From Chthonomonas sp. (GTDB lineage Bacteria; Armatimonadota; Fimbriimonadia; Fimbriimonadales; Fimbriimonadaceae): DNA of 64,000 nt. Shown here piece after piece: positions 50,434-59,465 of this stretch; position 1 is the stretch's first letter; every line of letters begins with the position of its first letter. The translations under genes were made by a program, and so were the position numbers. The notes below the pieces were generated by a model that did no database searches, was not told the DNA's origin, and saw nothing but the letters and a program-made list of their open reading frames with translations. The stretch spans positions 62,001-126,000 of the forward strand of contig JAEURP010000018.1 in assembly GCA_016788585.1 (NCBI GenBank), written 5' to 3'.

Positions 50434-53015
50434 CCTGTCACCTTACCCGTCACGGTGATTGTCTGATTGGCGGGGAGTGCGAGCGCGGCTTCGATCACGC
50501 CATCTTTCGCCTCGCAGTGCTTGCCCGCGATGGCCACCTGGGTGCCCCACATTCCTCGAACGCGTAACCGCGCCGTAATGGACTTGTCACTGGGATTCTC
50601 GACCTTTAGGTTAAAGTACCGCTTTCGGTGATCGAGTTCGACCTCGATAACTCGACCAAAGGAAAGCTCAAACGAGGCGCCGACTTGGCGTAGGACCACT
50701 CGCCGTCCAACACCCTCCCATGGGCGCACCCGATACAGACCGTCTTGGCTTTCAAAATGGCATCCAAAGGTGTAAGTCCCCAGTTCTCCTGAAGGAAGTA
50801 CATAGGCTCCGACGCCCCGTAGGTAGTGGTAGTAGCCGAGGCCGGATGCGCCAGTATAGGCGTTGTAGCCGAAGTGTTTACTGCTCAAGTCGGGGCAGTA
50901 CGTCATGCTGGCCGCTCCATCGTTGCGAACCAGAGCCCATGGCCCAAGCATGCCCCCGAAGGCGAGGCGCATGTATACGTCCGGCAGGGCTAGGTAATCC
51001 CGGTCGAGCGCCTCAAAGAACATGAGGGCGTTGGGAATGGTGGTGTGCGCTAGGCAGGCCTCGCCGCGATCTTGAAGCGAATTGAGTGGAGTCGAGTCGG
51101 CTCCGTCCCAGCTTCGCTTGTCACTTCCATACCACCACCAACTCGGGGCGAGGCTCCGCGCGGCAAAGGCGCACCGCATCGTTCGCTCTAAGTGCTCATC
51201 ATCATTCAGCTCAAGCGCCGCAGAAAAGACCTCTTCGAATCCGCCTGTGTCGAGCACGGATTCTCCGGCATACGGATATTGTAATTTGACAAGTTCTTCG
51301 GCCTTTGCCGAAATAAAAGGTTCGAGTTCATCAGCGAGATCGTGTAGCCCTTCTCGCCTAAGATCGTCGACGATGTCATAAATCCTGGCATAGCCGAGAA
51401 TCCCGACGGTTCTGACGTAGTGCCGCCAACCAAATGTGAACATTGCCTTGGCGGTTGCGGCAGCCCTTCGCAAGTAAATGTCGGGTTTCGATGCCGTCTC
51501 GCCATAGCTATGTGCGATGCGGTACATCGCGTGGTAAAGGTTGAATACGCTGGGATAGGTTAGGGGTCGACCGGCATATGATCCGACGGCCCAACCTTCG
51601 CTGAGGACGCTACCGACGCTCATGTCGGAGGGGTTTTGTAAATCATCAAGCAAGAAATCTTGAACAAATGAGTCAAGCGCTTTAATTTCATTTCGCTCAG
51701 GAAATATACAGTTCTTCTCCGCTAAATATAACGAATCAGCCAATGCGCATTCGATCCCGCTCGAGCCTGCATATTCATCCCCATTGGTGACCTTTTCTCC
51801 GGTAACGCAATTAGTGAGAAGGAAAGCATGATGCAGTGGTGACTCTGGGTCGACCAATCGTTGGTGCTCGACAATGTACTTCGCGCGACGCTTGATCAGA
51901 GTGTCGATTGGGTCGGTGAACATGAGGTGCACGTGACTGAGCCTTCCAGCCTTGTCCTCAAAGCTGACCCGCATTCGACCAGGTTCCTTGGGCCGAATGA
52001 AACAGAAGCCCCCAGTCTCGTCAGAGTCCGTTTGAATTTCTGCTTGGTGGTCGACAAACCACTTCGTCGGAACCGTCCCCGTGACTTCGATGGCGATGCC
52101 AACATCAACTGGCGCCACGGCGCCGGGAAGAAGTCGGATGGCAGGGCGTTCGCAGGCGGCAAGAATCCCCAAAACACCATCGCTTCGATCTCGGTCAGCT
52201 GGGACAAACCGCAGTTCAAACTTGCGAGAGTCACCTGGTTCAAGAATGAGGGACGTGTGTTCATTCCACCAGCCACGCCAACCTTCGCGTTCAATCGTTG
52301 CACGACTGTAGGCGTAAACAACAGGAATTCCCTCCCACTGGTGCGGGGTTGAGAGGCTTGCTGGAACTGAGCTAAAGAACTCCCAGCCGCGGCTATCACC
52401 CGGGAAGATCAGGAGCCCAGGTGGCTCGCTGGTCATTCGCTGGGCAAAGACATAACTTGCCGCACCACCAATGTGCTTATGTACATACAGTCTTGAATTC
52501 CAAAGCTTCTTTAGTTGCTCGTCACTCCACCCGAAGCCATCATAAAAGGTGTTGAGGGCCAGCGGGAACCCCAATTCACCAACTTCGACGGTCTGCTTGC
52601 CTTTGTTCCGAATCTCGATCTCCCAGACAATGGTGGGGAATGGACCGGCAAGTTCAAAGAAGCGACCGGTTGCCTGAATCTCCGGAATCAGCGGAAGGTC
52701 ATATTCGAATGTGATTTCCGATCGCTCTTCGAAAGGATCGAATTCCTCTTCGGGTTCATTACTTCTGACCGAGACATTTCGTGCAAAAACCCAGGGCTCT
52801 TCCGGACTCGTCCGGGCACCGATGAGAATGGTGCCTGGGTACAAGTCTTCAGCGTTTTCTTCGCCAAACGGAAGCGGGGGCAGAATAAACTGAAACTCCT
52901 CACCCTCCTCGGGAAGGGAAGGATCAGAAGCCCAAAGTTGAACAATTCTGCCGCCCGGGCCGAATTCCATGGAGATCAAAGCGCCGGTCAGGTCTGCTCG
53001 CAGATAGTTGTCCAT
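50430..53015 (-). CDS. DUF5695-like protein, possible carbohydrate-active enzyme
   Basis: 861 residues, no signal peptide. The N-terminal half is beta-rich, like a galactose-mutarotase/jelly-roll region (SMEFGPGGRIVQLW, ATGRFFELAGPFPTIVWE, WFVDHQAEIQ). From about residue 370 the pattern becomes helical with paired helices: LTNCVTGEKVTNGDEYAG, ALDSFVQDFLLDDLQNPSDM and RRAAATAKAMFTFGWRHYVR, as in six-hairpin (alpha/alpha) glycosidases. This matches what I know of DUF5695. A carbohydrate-active role is inferred from fold, and no catalytic pair could be assigned with confidence. It has no adjacent transporter or secretion gene. Confidence 0.65.
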   Translation of the reverse strand: MDNYLRADLTGALISMEFGPGGRIVQLWASDPSLPEEGEEFQFILPPLPFGEENAEDLYPGTILIGARTSPEEPWVFARNVSVRSNEPEEEFDPFEERSEITFEYDLPLIPEIQATGRFFELAGPFPTIVWEIEIRNKGKQTVEVGELGFPLALNTFYDGFGWSDEQLKKLWNSRLYVHKHIGGAASYVFAQRMTSEPPGLLIFPGDSRGWEFFSSVPASLSTPHQWEGIPVVYAYSRATIEREGWRGWWNEHTSLILEPGDSRKFELRFVPADRDRSDGVLGILAACERPAIRLLPGAVAPVDVGIAIEVTGTVPTKWFVDHQAEIQTDSDETGGFCFIRPKEPGRMRVSFEDKAGRLSHVHLMFTDPIDTLIKRRAKYIVEHQRLVDPESPLHHAFLLTNCVTGEKVTNGDEYAGSSGIECALADSLYLAEKNCIFPERNEIKALDSFVQDFLLDDLQNPSDMSVGSVLSEGWAVGSYAGRPLTYPSVFNLYHAMYRIAHSYGETASKPDIYLRRAAATAKAMFTFGWRHYVRTVGILGYARIYDIVDDLRREGLHDLADELEPFISAKAEELVKLQYPYAGESVLDTGGFEEVFSAALELNDDEHLERTMRCAFAARSLAPSWWWYGSDKRSWDGADSTPLNSLQDRGEACLAHTTIPNALMFFEALDRDYLALPDVYMRLAFGGMLGPWALVRNDGAASMTYCPDLSSKHFGYNAYTGASGLGYYHYLRGVGAYVLPSGELGTYTFGCHFESQDGLYRVRPWEGVGRRVVLRQVGASFELSFGRVIEVELDHRKRYFNLKVENPSDKSITARLRVRGMWGTQVAIAGKHCEAKDGVIEAALALPANQTITVTGKVTG

Positions 53016-53032
53016 AAGGCAAGCCGAGTCTA

Positions 53033-53653
53033 CTACAGGGTGCCAAAAAGCCGGTCGCCAAAATCACCAAGGCCCGGCATGATGTACTTCTTATCATTCA
53101 GTTCGCGGTCTAATGATGCGGTGAAAATAGGAACTTCAGGGTGAGCCTCTTGCAGGGCGGCGACCCCCTCTGGCGCAGCGATCACACTCACCATCTTGAT
53201 TTGATCCGCGCCATTGGCTTTGAGGACGTGAATAGCCTGGACAGCACTCCCGCCCGTTGCCAGCATGGGATCCAAGCAAAGGGTCATGCGTCCGGGAAGC
53301 TTGGGCAACTTGCAATAATAGCTGTGGGCAATAGCCGTGTTTTCGTTTCGCTCGAGCCCGATGTAGCCAACAGCCACATCAGGAAAGAGCTGGAGGGCGG
53401 ATTCGAGCATGCTTAAACCCGCACGAAGAACGGGAACGACGGCCAGCCCTTGGTCAAGAGCCGCATCCGTACAAGGCTCGACCGGAGTTTGAACTTCTAC
53501 CTCGCGAAGTCGCAAATCGGCGGTCGCATCCAGCAAGAGAATCTCGGACAATTGCCGTGCGGCATGCCGAAAGCGATCAGGTGTCGTTTCAACATTCCTC
53601 AGTTGGGTGAGGAGGTGGCGGGCCAGAGGATGCTCGCAGACGTTCAGCGACAC
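53033..53653 (-). CDS. upp: Uracil phosphoribosyltransferase
   Basis: 206 residues. EHPLARHLLTQLRNVETTPD at the N-terminus, VVPVLRAGLSMLESAL, and the PRPP loop CLDPMLATGGSAVQAI near residue 131; the C-terminal TASLDRELNDKKYIMPGLGDFGDRLFGT is the uracil-binding flap (its Y-I-M-P-G-L-G-D core). It salvages uracil to UMP. The start overlaps the stop of the DUF1385 gene by one base. Confidence 0.97.
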   Translation of the reverse strand: MSLNVCEHPLARHLLTQLRNVETTPDRFRHAARQLSEILLLDATADLRLREVEVQTPVEPCTDAALDQGLAVVPVLRAGLSMLESALQLFPDVAVGYIGLERNENTAIAHSYYCKLPKLPGRMTLCLDPMLATGGSAVQAIHVLKANGADQIKMVSVIAAPEGVAALQEAHPEVPIFTASLDRELNDKKYIMPGLGDFGDRLFGTL

Positions 53654-54684
53654 TAGGCAGGCACCTCGCTTGAGGTTTCTGTATATTTCGATTCAAGCAC
53701 TTCGATGCCGGTGACGGCAACTTCGCCTTTGTCTTCGGCGTCGACCACGGCCTGGAGCGCCGCCAAAGCAACTTCCACGTGCTTCTCTGCAGGTTCCTGG
53801 GTAGTGATCAATTGTGTCCAGAGCCCCGGCTTGAATGCGACATTCACCCACTTCTCGTCCCTCAGTCTCCCAGCAAGGCGCAGGGCCTCATAGCTGAGAC
53901 CTGCGATGATAGGCAACAGCATCAACTCCATCAGAATTCGGACTGGGACATCCTGGAACGGATTGCCTTGCTGCCCAGTAATTGGGTACCGCGGCACCAA
54001 CGGCAGGAATAGGAAGCCAATGATGAAGACAATTACGGCGAAAGATGTTCCACAGCGAGGGTGAAGGCGGGTTTGGGCTTGGCACGTCGCGATATCGAGC
54101 GGCTGGTCGTGCTCAAGGGCATTGATCGCCTTGTGCTCAGCACCATGGTAACGAAACACTTCCCGTACGTCTGGAAGCTTGCTGATCATCCAAAGGTAGC
54201 CAATAAAAACTACTAGCTTAATGACTTCACTGGTGTAGTTGATGATCGTCCCATTGGTCACCCCTCTCGTTCGAAGCATCTCCGCTAGAGCATTTGGCAT
54301 AACGTTGAAAATCAGAATGCCAACCGCTAGGCTAAAGATGATTGCTCCAAGAACGGCGGCATTTTGCACTTTCTCGTTGACAGGCTTGCCTTGTGCCTTG
54401 ATTTGCTCTTCGGTGGAGTACTTGGTGTCCATCTGGACATCCGAAGCAAACCGCATTGCTCTCAAGCCAAGGGTCATCCCGTCGAGCAGAGCAAAGGTGC
54501 CTCGCAAAAACGGCTTCATCAACCACTTCTGGCGACCAATCCAGGTCTTTTCAAGGGGTTCGGTGATCCGAACAATGGTTCCATTGGGGGCACGGCAAGC
54601 GATCGAGAAGAAGCGCGGCGTGCGCATCATTACCCCTTCGATGATCGCCTGGCCGCCGTACTGCAGATACTCGCCTTTTGGCAC
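53653..54684 (-). CDS. DUF1385 membrane protein
   Basis: 343 residues from a GTG at 54684. The signature YGGQAIIEGVMMRTP is within the first 25 residues, which decides the start against in-frame ATGs at 54759 and 54783 whose extra residues show no family similarity. Membrane segments lie near residues 110-135 and 180-195, and the YHGAEHKAINALE motif and RCGTSFAVIVF segment are typical. DUF1385 (YqhQ) proteins are metal-ligand-rich membrane proteins of unknown role. Adjacent to upp. The region before the start has a TACACT element that might be a promoter -10 box. Confidence 0.83.
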   Translation of the reverse strand: MPKGEYLQYGGQAIIEGVMMRTPRFFSIACRAPNGTIVRITEPLEKTWIGRQKWLMKPFLRGTFALLDGMTLGLRAMRFASDVQMDTKYSTEEQIKAQGKPVNEKVQNAAVLGAIIFSLAVGILIFNVMPNALAEMLRTRGVTNGTIINYTSEVIKLVVFIGYLWMISKLPDVREVFRYHGAEHKAINALEHDQPLDIATCQAQTRLHPRCGTSFAVIVFIIGFLFLPLVPRYPITGQQGNPFQDVPVRILMELMLLPIIAGLSYEALRLAGRLRDEKWVNVAFKPGLWTQLITTQEPAEKHVEVALAALQAVVDAEDKGEVAVTGIEVLESKYTETSSEVPA

Positions 54685-54830
54685 CGCGAGAGTGTACTTG
54701 ATGCGGAAGTGCCCCGAAAAGGTCCTAATCCCACTATTCTTGCCACATTTAGTCCCCATTGGTCCGTAGTGGTTGAACAGCATGAGCGAAGAACTCGTCT
54801 CATCAACTGTCCCGTGAAATACGGAATACC

Positions 54831-55037
54831 ATGAAGGTGACTAACGTGAAATCAAAGGAGTTGGATCTCACAGAGGAGGAAGCGTTCGCTCTGCTCGGCT
54901 TGTGTATGACAAGCCCCGAGAAGCTCGACGCGACCGCCGAGCAGGCCATGCGCAAGCTGGCCGGATACTGCAAGTCCCGGGTTCGCCTGGGATCGGAGAG
55001 TGGCCGCCGCGCAAGCGGGTCGGATCACACCCTCTGA
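54831..55037 (+). CDS. Small conserved-looking protein, function unknown
   Basis: 68 residues. The core KELDLTEEEAFALLGLCMTS and KLDATAEQAMRKLAGYC is amphipathic and helical with two cysteines, so it looks like a real protein rather than chance. A GAATACC-ATG start lies in the divergent region beside the DUF1385 gene, and a terminator hairpin with a T-rich end follows at 55063. No family is recognised. Confidence 0.65.
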   Translation: MKVTNVKSKELDLTEEEAFALLGLCMTSPEKLDATAEQAMRKLAGYCKSRVRLGSESGRRASGSDHTL

Positions 55038-55062
55038 AAAGTCCAATAAGCAATCATAAACC

Positions 55063-55095
55063 GCGGCTCCGACTATCGGGGCCGCTCTCATTTTA
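55063..55095 (+). terminator. Terminator after the small protein gene
   Basis: GCGGCTCCGA (55063-55072), CTA, TCGGGGCCGC (55076-55085), a 10-base stem with one G-T pair, then TCTCATTTTA. Confidence 0.85.
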
Positions 55096-55102
55096 GGCTA
55101 AG

Positions 55103-55462
55103 ATGAGGCTCGTGAAACTCGGACTTCATAGCCTCATTTACAGTTCCCAGCCCGAAGAATTACGGGCTTTTCTGCGGGACAAGCTCGAATTGTCCTGCTA
55201 CGACACGGGTGGTGGTTGGCTGATGTTCCCAAATGCCAATGCAGACCTTGGCATCCATCCCATTGACGGTGAAGGAGGCAAACACGAGGTGTCATTCAAC
55301 TGCGACGATATCTACGCCACGCGATCCGAACTCGAAGCTAAGGGAGTGGAGTTCTCCTGCGAAACCGAGGACCATGGTTGGGGTTACGTGACGTACATCA
55401 AGCTTCCTGGAGCCAAGGACATCATGCTCTATCAGCCGAAATACGAGCGACCTCAATCATAA
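55103..55462 (+). CDS. VOC (glyoxalase-like) family protein
   Basis: 119 residues, two beta-alpha-beta-beta-beta modules: KLGLHSLIYSSQPEELRAFL, DTGGGWLMFPNANADLGIHP, then KHEVSFNCDDIYATRSELEA and GWGYVTYIKLPGAKDIMLYQ. Members bind a metal and may be dioxygenases, glyoxalases or resistance proteins; the residues do not decide among these. It lies 7 bases before the PLP enzyme gene on the same strand. Confidence 0.87.
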   Translation: MRLVKLGLHSLIYSSQPEELRAFLRDKLELSCYDTGGGWLMFPNANADLGIHPIDGEGGKHEVSFNCDDIYATRSELEAKGVEFSCETEDHGWGYVTYIKLPGAKDIMLYQPKYERPQS

Positions 55463-55469
55463 TCGGAGG

Positions 55470-56624
55470 GTGGAACGCGACACGATCATTCAGCACCTCG
55501 GCGAGGAAAAGAAAGGCCCAAGCCCCGTGGTGCCGCCGATCGTTCAGACCTCGCTTTTTGTTTATCCTGACTTAGATTCCTTCTGGGGCACGATGTTTGA
55601 CCCCGACAGCGACAAGGAGCGCTACATCTACAGCCGGGTTGGAAACCCCACGCTAGACGTCGCCGCCAAGAAGATTGCGGCTCTGGAGCACACAGAGAGC
55701 GCGCTGCTGTTCAATAGCGGCATGTCCGCGATCACTTCGGCCATGCTATCGGTCTTGTCGCAAGGTGGGCATGTCGTGTACGTGGACACCATTTATGGCC
55801 CGAGCAAACACTTCATTGAGGAGTGGCTGCCACGATTCGGAATGACATCTACTGCTGTAGATGGGCGCGATGCCGAGGCCGTGATAGCCGCATGCCGGCC
55901 CGAGACCCAACTCATTTACTTGGAGAGTCCGTCGAGCATCGTCTTTCGTCTCCAAGACGTTAGCGCGATTTGCTGCTTCGCGAAAGAGAAGGGAATTGCG
56001 ACGCTTCTCGACAATTCCTATGCTTCACCACTTTTCCAGCAGCCCGCGGCCATGGGTGTGGATTTCGTCGTTCATTCGGCAACGAAGTACCTAGCGGGCC
56101 ATAGTGATGTTGTAGCCGGGGTGGTCGCTGGCACAAGGGCTCGGATGACCAAGATCATGGAGCAAGAGGGCCAATGGCTGGGAACGCTTCTCCCGCCATT
56201 TCCCGCGTGGCTCCTGCTACGGGGTCTAAGAACCCTTTCGATCAGGATGAAAGCCGCTCAAGAAACGGGCAATGCTGTTTGTGACTTTCTAAAACAACGC
56301 CCCGAAGTCGAGCACGTCCTGCATGTCGGGGACAGCGATTACGACCAGAAGGAGCTTCGAGACAGGCAGATGTCCGGAACCTCATCATTGCTCAGCTTTC
56401 GGCCAAAGGTTCAGGATTTTGAACGACTGAAGCAGTTTGTCCACGACCTTGAGATCTTTCAGATTGGCGTCAGTTGGGGCGGGTTTGAGAGCTTGGCGCT
56501 TCCCATTCCATTGAAGCCAGGCGATGAGCCATCCGACTGGGTGATAAGGCTGTACTGCGGATTAGAAGACCCAGTGGACCTCTGCAAATCGCTCGCTACT
56601 TCTTTGGAGAAGAACCTTCGATGA
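55470..56624 (+). CDS. Cys/Met metabolism PLP-dependent enzyme (cystathionine gamma-synthase family)
   Basis: 384 residues from a GTG. Fold-type I PLP enzyme with YIYSRVGNPTLDVAAKKIAA, LLFNSGMSAITSAMLSVLSQ, DNSYASPLFQQP and the PLP lysine in VHSATKYLAGHSDVVAG near residue 210. The family includes cystathionine gamma-synthase, beta-lyase, methionine gamma-lyase and O-acetylhomoserine sulfhydrylase, which sequence alone does not separate here. The start overlaps nothing; the stop overlaps the Nif3-like gene by four bases. Confidence 0.92.
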   Translation: MERDTIIQHLGEEKKGPSPVVPPIVQTSLFVYPDLDSFWGTMFDPDSDKERYIYSRVGNPTLDVAAKKIAALEHTESALLFNSGMSAITSAMLSVLSQGGHVVYVDTIYGPSKHFIEEWLPRFGMTSTAVDGRDAEAVIAACRPETQLIYLESPSSIVFRLQDVSAICCFAKEKGIATLLDNSYASPLFQQPAAMGVDFVVHSATKYLAGHSDVVAGVVAGTRARMTKIMEQEGQWLGTLLPPFPAWLLLRGLRTLSIRMKAAQETGNAVCDFLKQRPEVEHVLHVGDSDYDQKELRDRQMSGTSSLLSFRPKVQDFERLKQFVHDLEIFQIGVSWGGFESLALPIPLKPGDEPSDWVIRLYCGLEDPVDLCKSLATSLEKNLR

Positions 56625-57712
56625 TCGTTGCCGAGGTTCTGTCTGCAATCGAGAGCATCGCGCCCGCACATTTGGCCTTCGATTGGGACCACGTTGGCCT
56701 CCAGGTTGGGGCACCAGACGCTGAAGTAACGCAAGGGGTGACGTGCCTCGACTTGACCCTAGACAAGGCTCAGTCCCTTGCTTCAAAGTCGGTGGTCGTG
56801 GCTCACCACCCGTTGATTTGGAATCCGCTTCCAGAAATTCGCACCGACCACCTAAATGGTGCGGTCATTGCGGAACTGATTCGCAAGGAGTGCGCTTTCA
56901 TCGCTGCACACACCAACTGGGATGCTGCCAGCGGAGGCATCAATGACACGCTTGCCGCGAGGCTTGGGCTGACAGATGTTCGAACATTTGGATCTTCGAG
57001 TCCGCAGAAACAGTTCAAGGTCAGCACATTCCTTCCTTCTGACTCAGTTGAAGCCGTCTTTGAAGCTGCATGCAATTGCGGAGCGGGCGTCATCGGGGAA
57101 TACAGCCGCTGCTCGTTTCGCACCGAAGGGCAGGGCACGTTTTTGGGCTCCAGTAAGACAAACCCCTCGATCGGTCAGGCAGAGCGGTTCGAAGCGATTG
57201 CTGAAACTAAGCTTGAGTTCAAGGTAGCCGCCCATCTTCTGGCCAAGGTCGAAGCTGCCATTCGGAGGGCCCATCCGTATGAGGAGCCTGCGATAGATGT
57301 CGCTGTACTTCGTGATTCTGCTAGTCAATCTCTGGGTCGTATCGGCTCCCTTCCTCGCCCTATGCCACTTCTTGAGTTTCGAGATCTTGCAGATGCGCAT
57401 TTGGAGACAAGGTCACAGGTCACTGGTCGTCCGGACCAAGAAATCAAGAGAGTTGCCATTGTCGGTGGGGCAGCTGGTGACGAGTTCCGGGCCGCTCATC
57501 GAGCCGGAGCTGATGTCTTCCTGACTGGTGAAATCAAGCACCACGAATTAGTCGAGGCGACGCAAAAGGGAATCGCAACGATTGAAGCTGGGCACTACGC
57601 CACAGAACACCCTGGGATGGAGGCCTTGAGTAGCCGGCTATCGGAGTTACTTCCAACCATGAACTGGAAGTGCCTTGCCAGCGAACAAGGAGCAAATGGT
57701 CGAAGTTGGTGA
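56621..57712 (+). CDS. Nif3-like dinuclear metal center protein
   Basis: 363 residues. Metal-ligand motifs VVAHHPLIWNPL, FIAAHTNWDAASGGINDTLA and the C-terminal EAGHYATEHPGMEALSSRL are those of the NIF3/YqfO family, which binds two metal ions in a hexamer; some act as GTP cyclohydrolase-like proteins. A CutA1/PII-like insertion of about 100 residues (FKVSTFLPSDSVEAVFEAAC to RAHPYEEPAIDVAVL) is present, as in YqfO. Function remains unclear. It overlaps the PLP-enzyme gene by four bases. Confidence 0.93.
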   Translation: MIVAEVLSAIESIAPAHLAFDWDHVGLQVGAPDAEVTQGVTCLDLTLDKAQSLASKSVVVAHHPLIWNPLPEIRTDHLNGAVIAELIRKECAFIAAHTNWDAASGGINDTLAARLGLTDVRTFGSSSPQKQFKVSTFLPSDSVEAVFEAACNCGAGVIGEYSRCSFRTEGQGTFLGSSKTNPSIGQAERFEAIAETKLEFKVAAHLLAKVEAAIRRAHPYEEPAIDVAVLRDSASQSLGRIGSLPRPMPLLEFRDLADAHLETRSQVTGRPDQEIKRVAIVGGAAGDEFRAAHRAGADVFLTGEIKHHELVEATQKGIATIEAGHYATEHPGMEALSSRLSELLPTMNWKCLASEQGANGRSW

Positions 57713-57724
57713 TAATTGGCTGAG

Positions 57725-57800
57725 TGGTGACCCGTACGGGAATCGAACCCGTGGTCTCCTCCGTGAAAGGGAGGCGTCCTAACCGCTAGACCAACGGGCC
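57725..57800 (-). tRNA. tRNA-Glu (anticodon UUC)
   Basis: The minus strand folds as a tRNA: acceptor GGCCCGT with ACGGGTC, D arm with GGTTAGGACGCC, anticodon stem CCTCC/GGAGG around loop CTTTCAC giving anticodon TTC (Glu), and T arm with GGTTCGAATCC. The terminal CCA is encoded (57725-57728 read ACCA on the minus strand). No other tRNA is adjacent; the first base is 57800. Confidence 0.95.
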
Positions 57801-57847
57801 AGCCAGAGGCACATTGTACCTTGCGGTCGAGGAAAGATATGCGTGGG

Positions 57848-58174
57848 TTAGCCGCGGGATCCAGCCAGAAACCAGATTGTCCAAATCGACAAGTAGAGCC
57901 AAGAACCGACCATACATGACTTCTTGATGAATTCGAGATGAGTCTTTGCAAACCGAATCATGCAGCAGTAGGCTAGAGCCAAGGTCATGCCTTTGATCAA
58001 TACAAACAACCAAACGCCAGTTTCGATAACTGGCTTCATCAAGGGGTTTAGCTCAACGATCAAGCCATGGGAGTAAAGGACTGCTGTCACGATGAGGTCC
58101 ACCGTTCCGATGAGAAGAAGATAGAACAGGGCTTTGGTTGGAAAGTACTGACTGAAGCGTGGGGCTTGCGTCAT
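57848..58174 (-). CDS. DUF5658 membrane protein
   Basis: About 108 residues from ATG 58174. It has three or four membrane helices (ALFYLLLIGTVDLIVTAVLY, WLFVLIKGMTLALAYCCMI, SWLYLSIWTIWFLAG) with the conserved early D in GTVDLIVT and an N-P in ELNPLM, matching DUF5658. Role unknown. Its first 122 bases lie inside the end of dacB in another frame on the same strand, an unusually long overlap (see findings). An ATG further upstream would only add a tail with no similarity. Confidence 0.75.
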   Translation of the reverse strand: MTQAPRFSQYFPTKALFYLLLIGTVDLIVTAVLYSHGLIVELNPLMKPVIETGVWLFVLIKGMTLALAYCCMIRFAKTHLEFIKKSCMVGSWLYLSIWTIWFLAGSRG

Positions 58175-59465
58175 ATCCCAGTCGGAGCGCAAGCAATGGG
58201 CCAAACTCTGGTCCCTTTTCAACCCAACGCACAATTTCGTCAGCTGAATCTCGTACTTTGGTAGGCGAATCGACGGAATTGTTGATCACGATCGCAACAA
58301 TGAGCGGTTCACCGATGGCTGAATTAACATAACCACTCAGCCCAACAACTGAGGTGAGGGTGCCGGTCTTGCCCTTGAAGCTACTTCCAGCGAGCCGTGT
58401 TCGAAGCGTACCTTTGCCTGGAGCAGCTAGAGCTTCCTTGTAGACCGAAAACCATGGCTGTTTACTCGCCCAGGACAGCGCGGAGCCAAGGGCTCGTGTG
58501 GTTACGAGATTTTGGCGAGCTAATCCGCTTCCATCCATAGGACGTAAATCATTCGCCGGCACCTTCACGATCTCCTCGAAGAACTTCTTAAGGTCTGCGT
58601 TTGCCGAAGTGTACGGACTAGCTGGGTTATCTATGACGCCCTTTTGAGATGCCGTCATGAGTAGAAAGTGCTCTGCGTAATTATTGTCGCTAGGCTGTAA
58701 ACAGTCTGCTAAGAGCTTTGGCATGGGGTCGCCAAAGTACTCGGTTTCGCGCGTTGGCTTGTACCAAGATGGTAATGGGCCTGGGATAAAGCCACGCCCC
58801 AGGAAACGAGCCGCAGACCGGTCGGGGTACTTAAGGGCCAGCGTCTCAAGCGTCTGTCGCTCGCCAGCGAGGTCGCCATCGACCCGGACACGCTGCTGAT
58901 CGAGCGAGTAGCTCACCTTGACAGGCCCAGTGTTGCGACCTCTCTCGATAAGAACACCCAGTTCTTTTGGGAGGGGAAGTATTTCTTTGTTCTCGCTAAG
59001 GAGCCGGAAGGCGCCTTGGTCGACGGTAAAGGCAAAGACCGGGGCAGCGTAGCGGTTTATGAGGTCATCCGTTTCCCAACCACTGGGAATACCAGGGGTA
59101 TAGGCCTGCGAGACGTAAACGGGCCGCGACTTATCGCCGAGTGTCGCACCGATTTCTTGCAACCGAAGCGTGGACATGCTGGGGTCGCCATCTGCGATCA
59201 CTCCAACCGCTTCTGCACACTCGATGACGGTTGTTTTGGGGCGAAACTCCAACCCAAGGTGGTGTACGCCATAGAGCGTCGACAGTATCTTCTGATTGCT
59301 AGCGGGAATCAGTCTGCGGTTTCCGTCTCGGCTAAACAGAACAGTACCGTCCAGTTTCATAACGGTGACACCGTACGAAGCACCGCTTAGGACGGGATTA
59401 GTGTCCAGCAACGTGTTAAGCGACGTCGCAGCTTGAAAGGCAAGGGGCAAGAAGTAGGCGATCAT
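58053..59465 (-). CDS. dacB: D-alanyl-D-alanine carboxypeptidase/endopeptidase (PBP4 type)
   Basis: 470 residues. N-terminal signal-like hydrophobic stretch, then S-x-x-K in IPASNQKILST near residue 56, S-x-N in LQPSDNNYAEHF near 263, and K-T-G in FKGKTGTLT near 371. It trims peptidoglycan side chains. The expected end of the family domain is near EIVRWVEKG at about residue 420; about 50 further residues (to SSPLLPWLDR) have no family similarity and overlap the DUF5658 gene. The start overlaps the neighbouring gene by four bases. Confidence 0.92.
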   Translation of the reverse strand: MIAYFLPLAFQAATSLNTLLDTNPVLSGASYGVTVMKLDGTVLFSRDGNRRLIPASNQKILSTLYGVHHLGLEFRPKTTVIECAEAVGVIADGDPSMSTLRLQEIGATLGDKSRPVYVSQAYTPGIPSGWETDDLINRYAAPVFAFTVDQGAFRLLSENKEILPLPKELGVLIERGRNTGPVKVSYSLDQQRVRVDGDLAGERQTLETLALKYPDRSAARFLGRGFIPGPLPSWYKPTRETEYFGDPMPKLLADCLQPSDNNYAEHFLLMTASQKGVIDNPASPYTSANADLKKFFEEIVKVPANDLRPMDGSGLARQNLVTTRALGSALSWASKQPWFSVYKEALAAPGKGTLRTRLAGSSFKGKTGTLTSVVGLSGYVNSAIGEPLIVAIVINNSVDSPTKVRDSADEIVRWVEKGPEFGPLLALRLGYDASPTLQSVLSNQSPVLSSSHRNGGPHRDSSPLLPWLDR

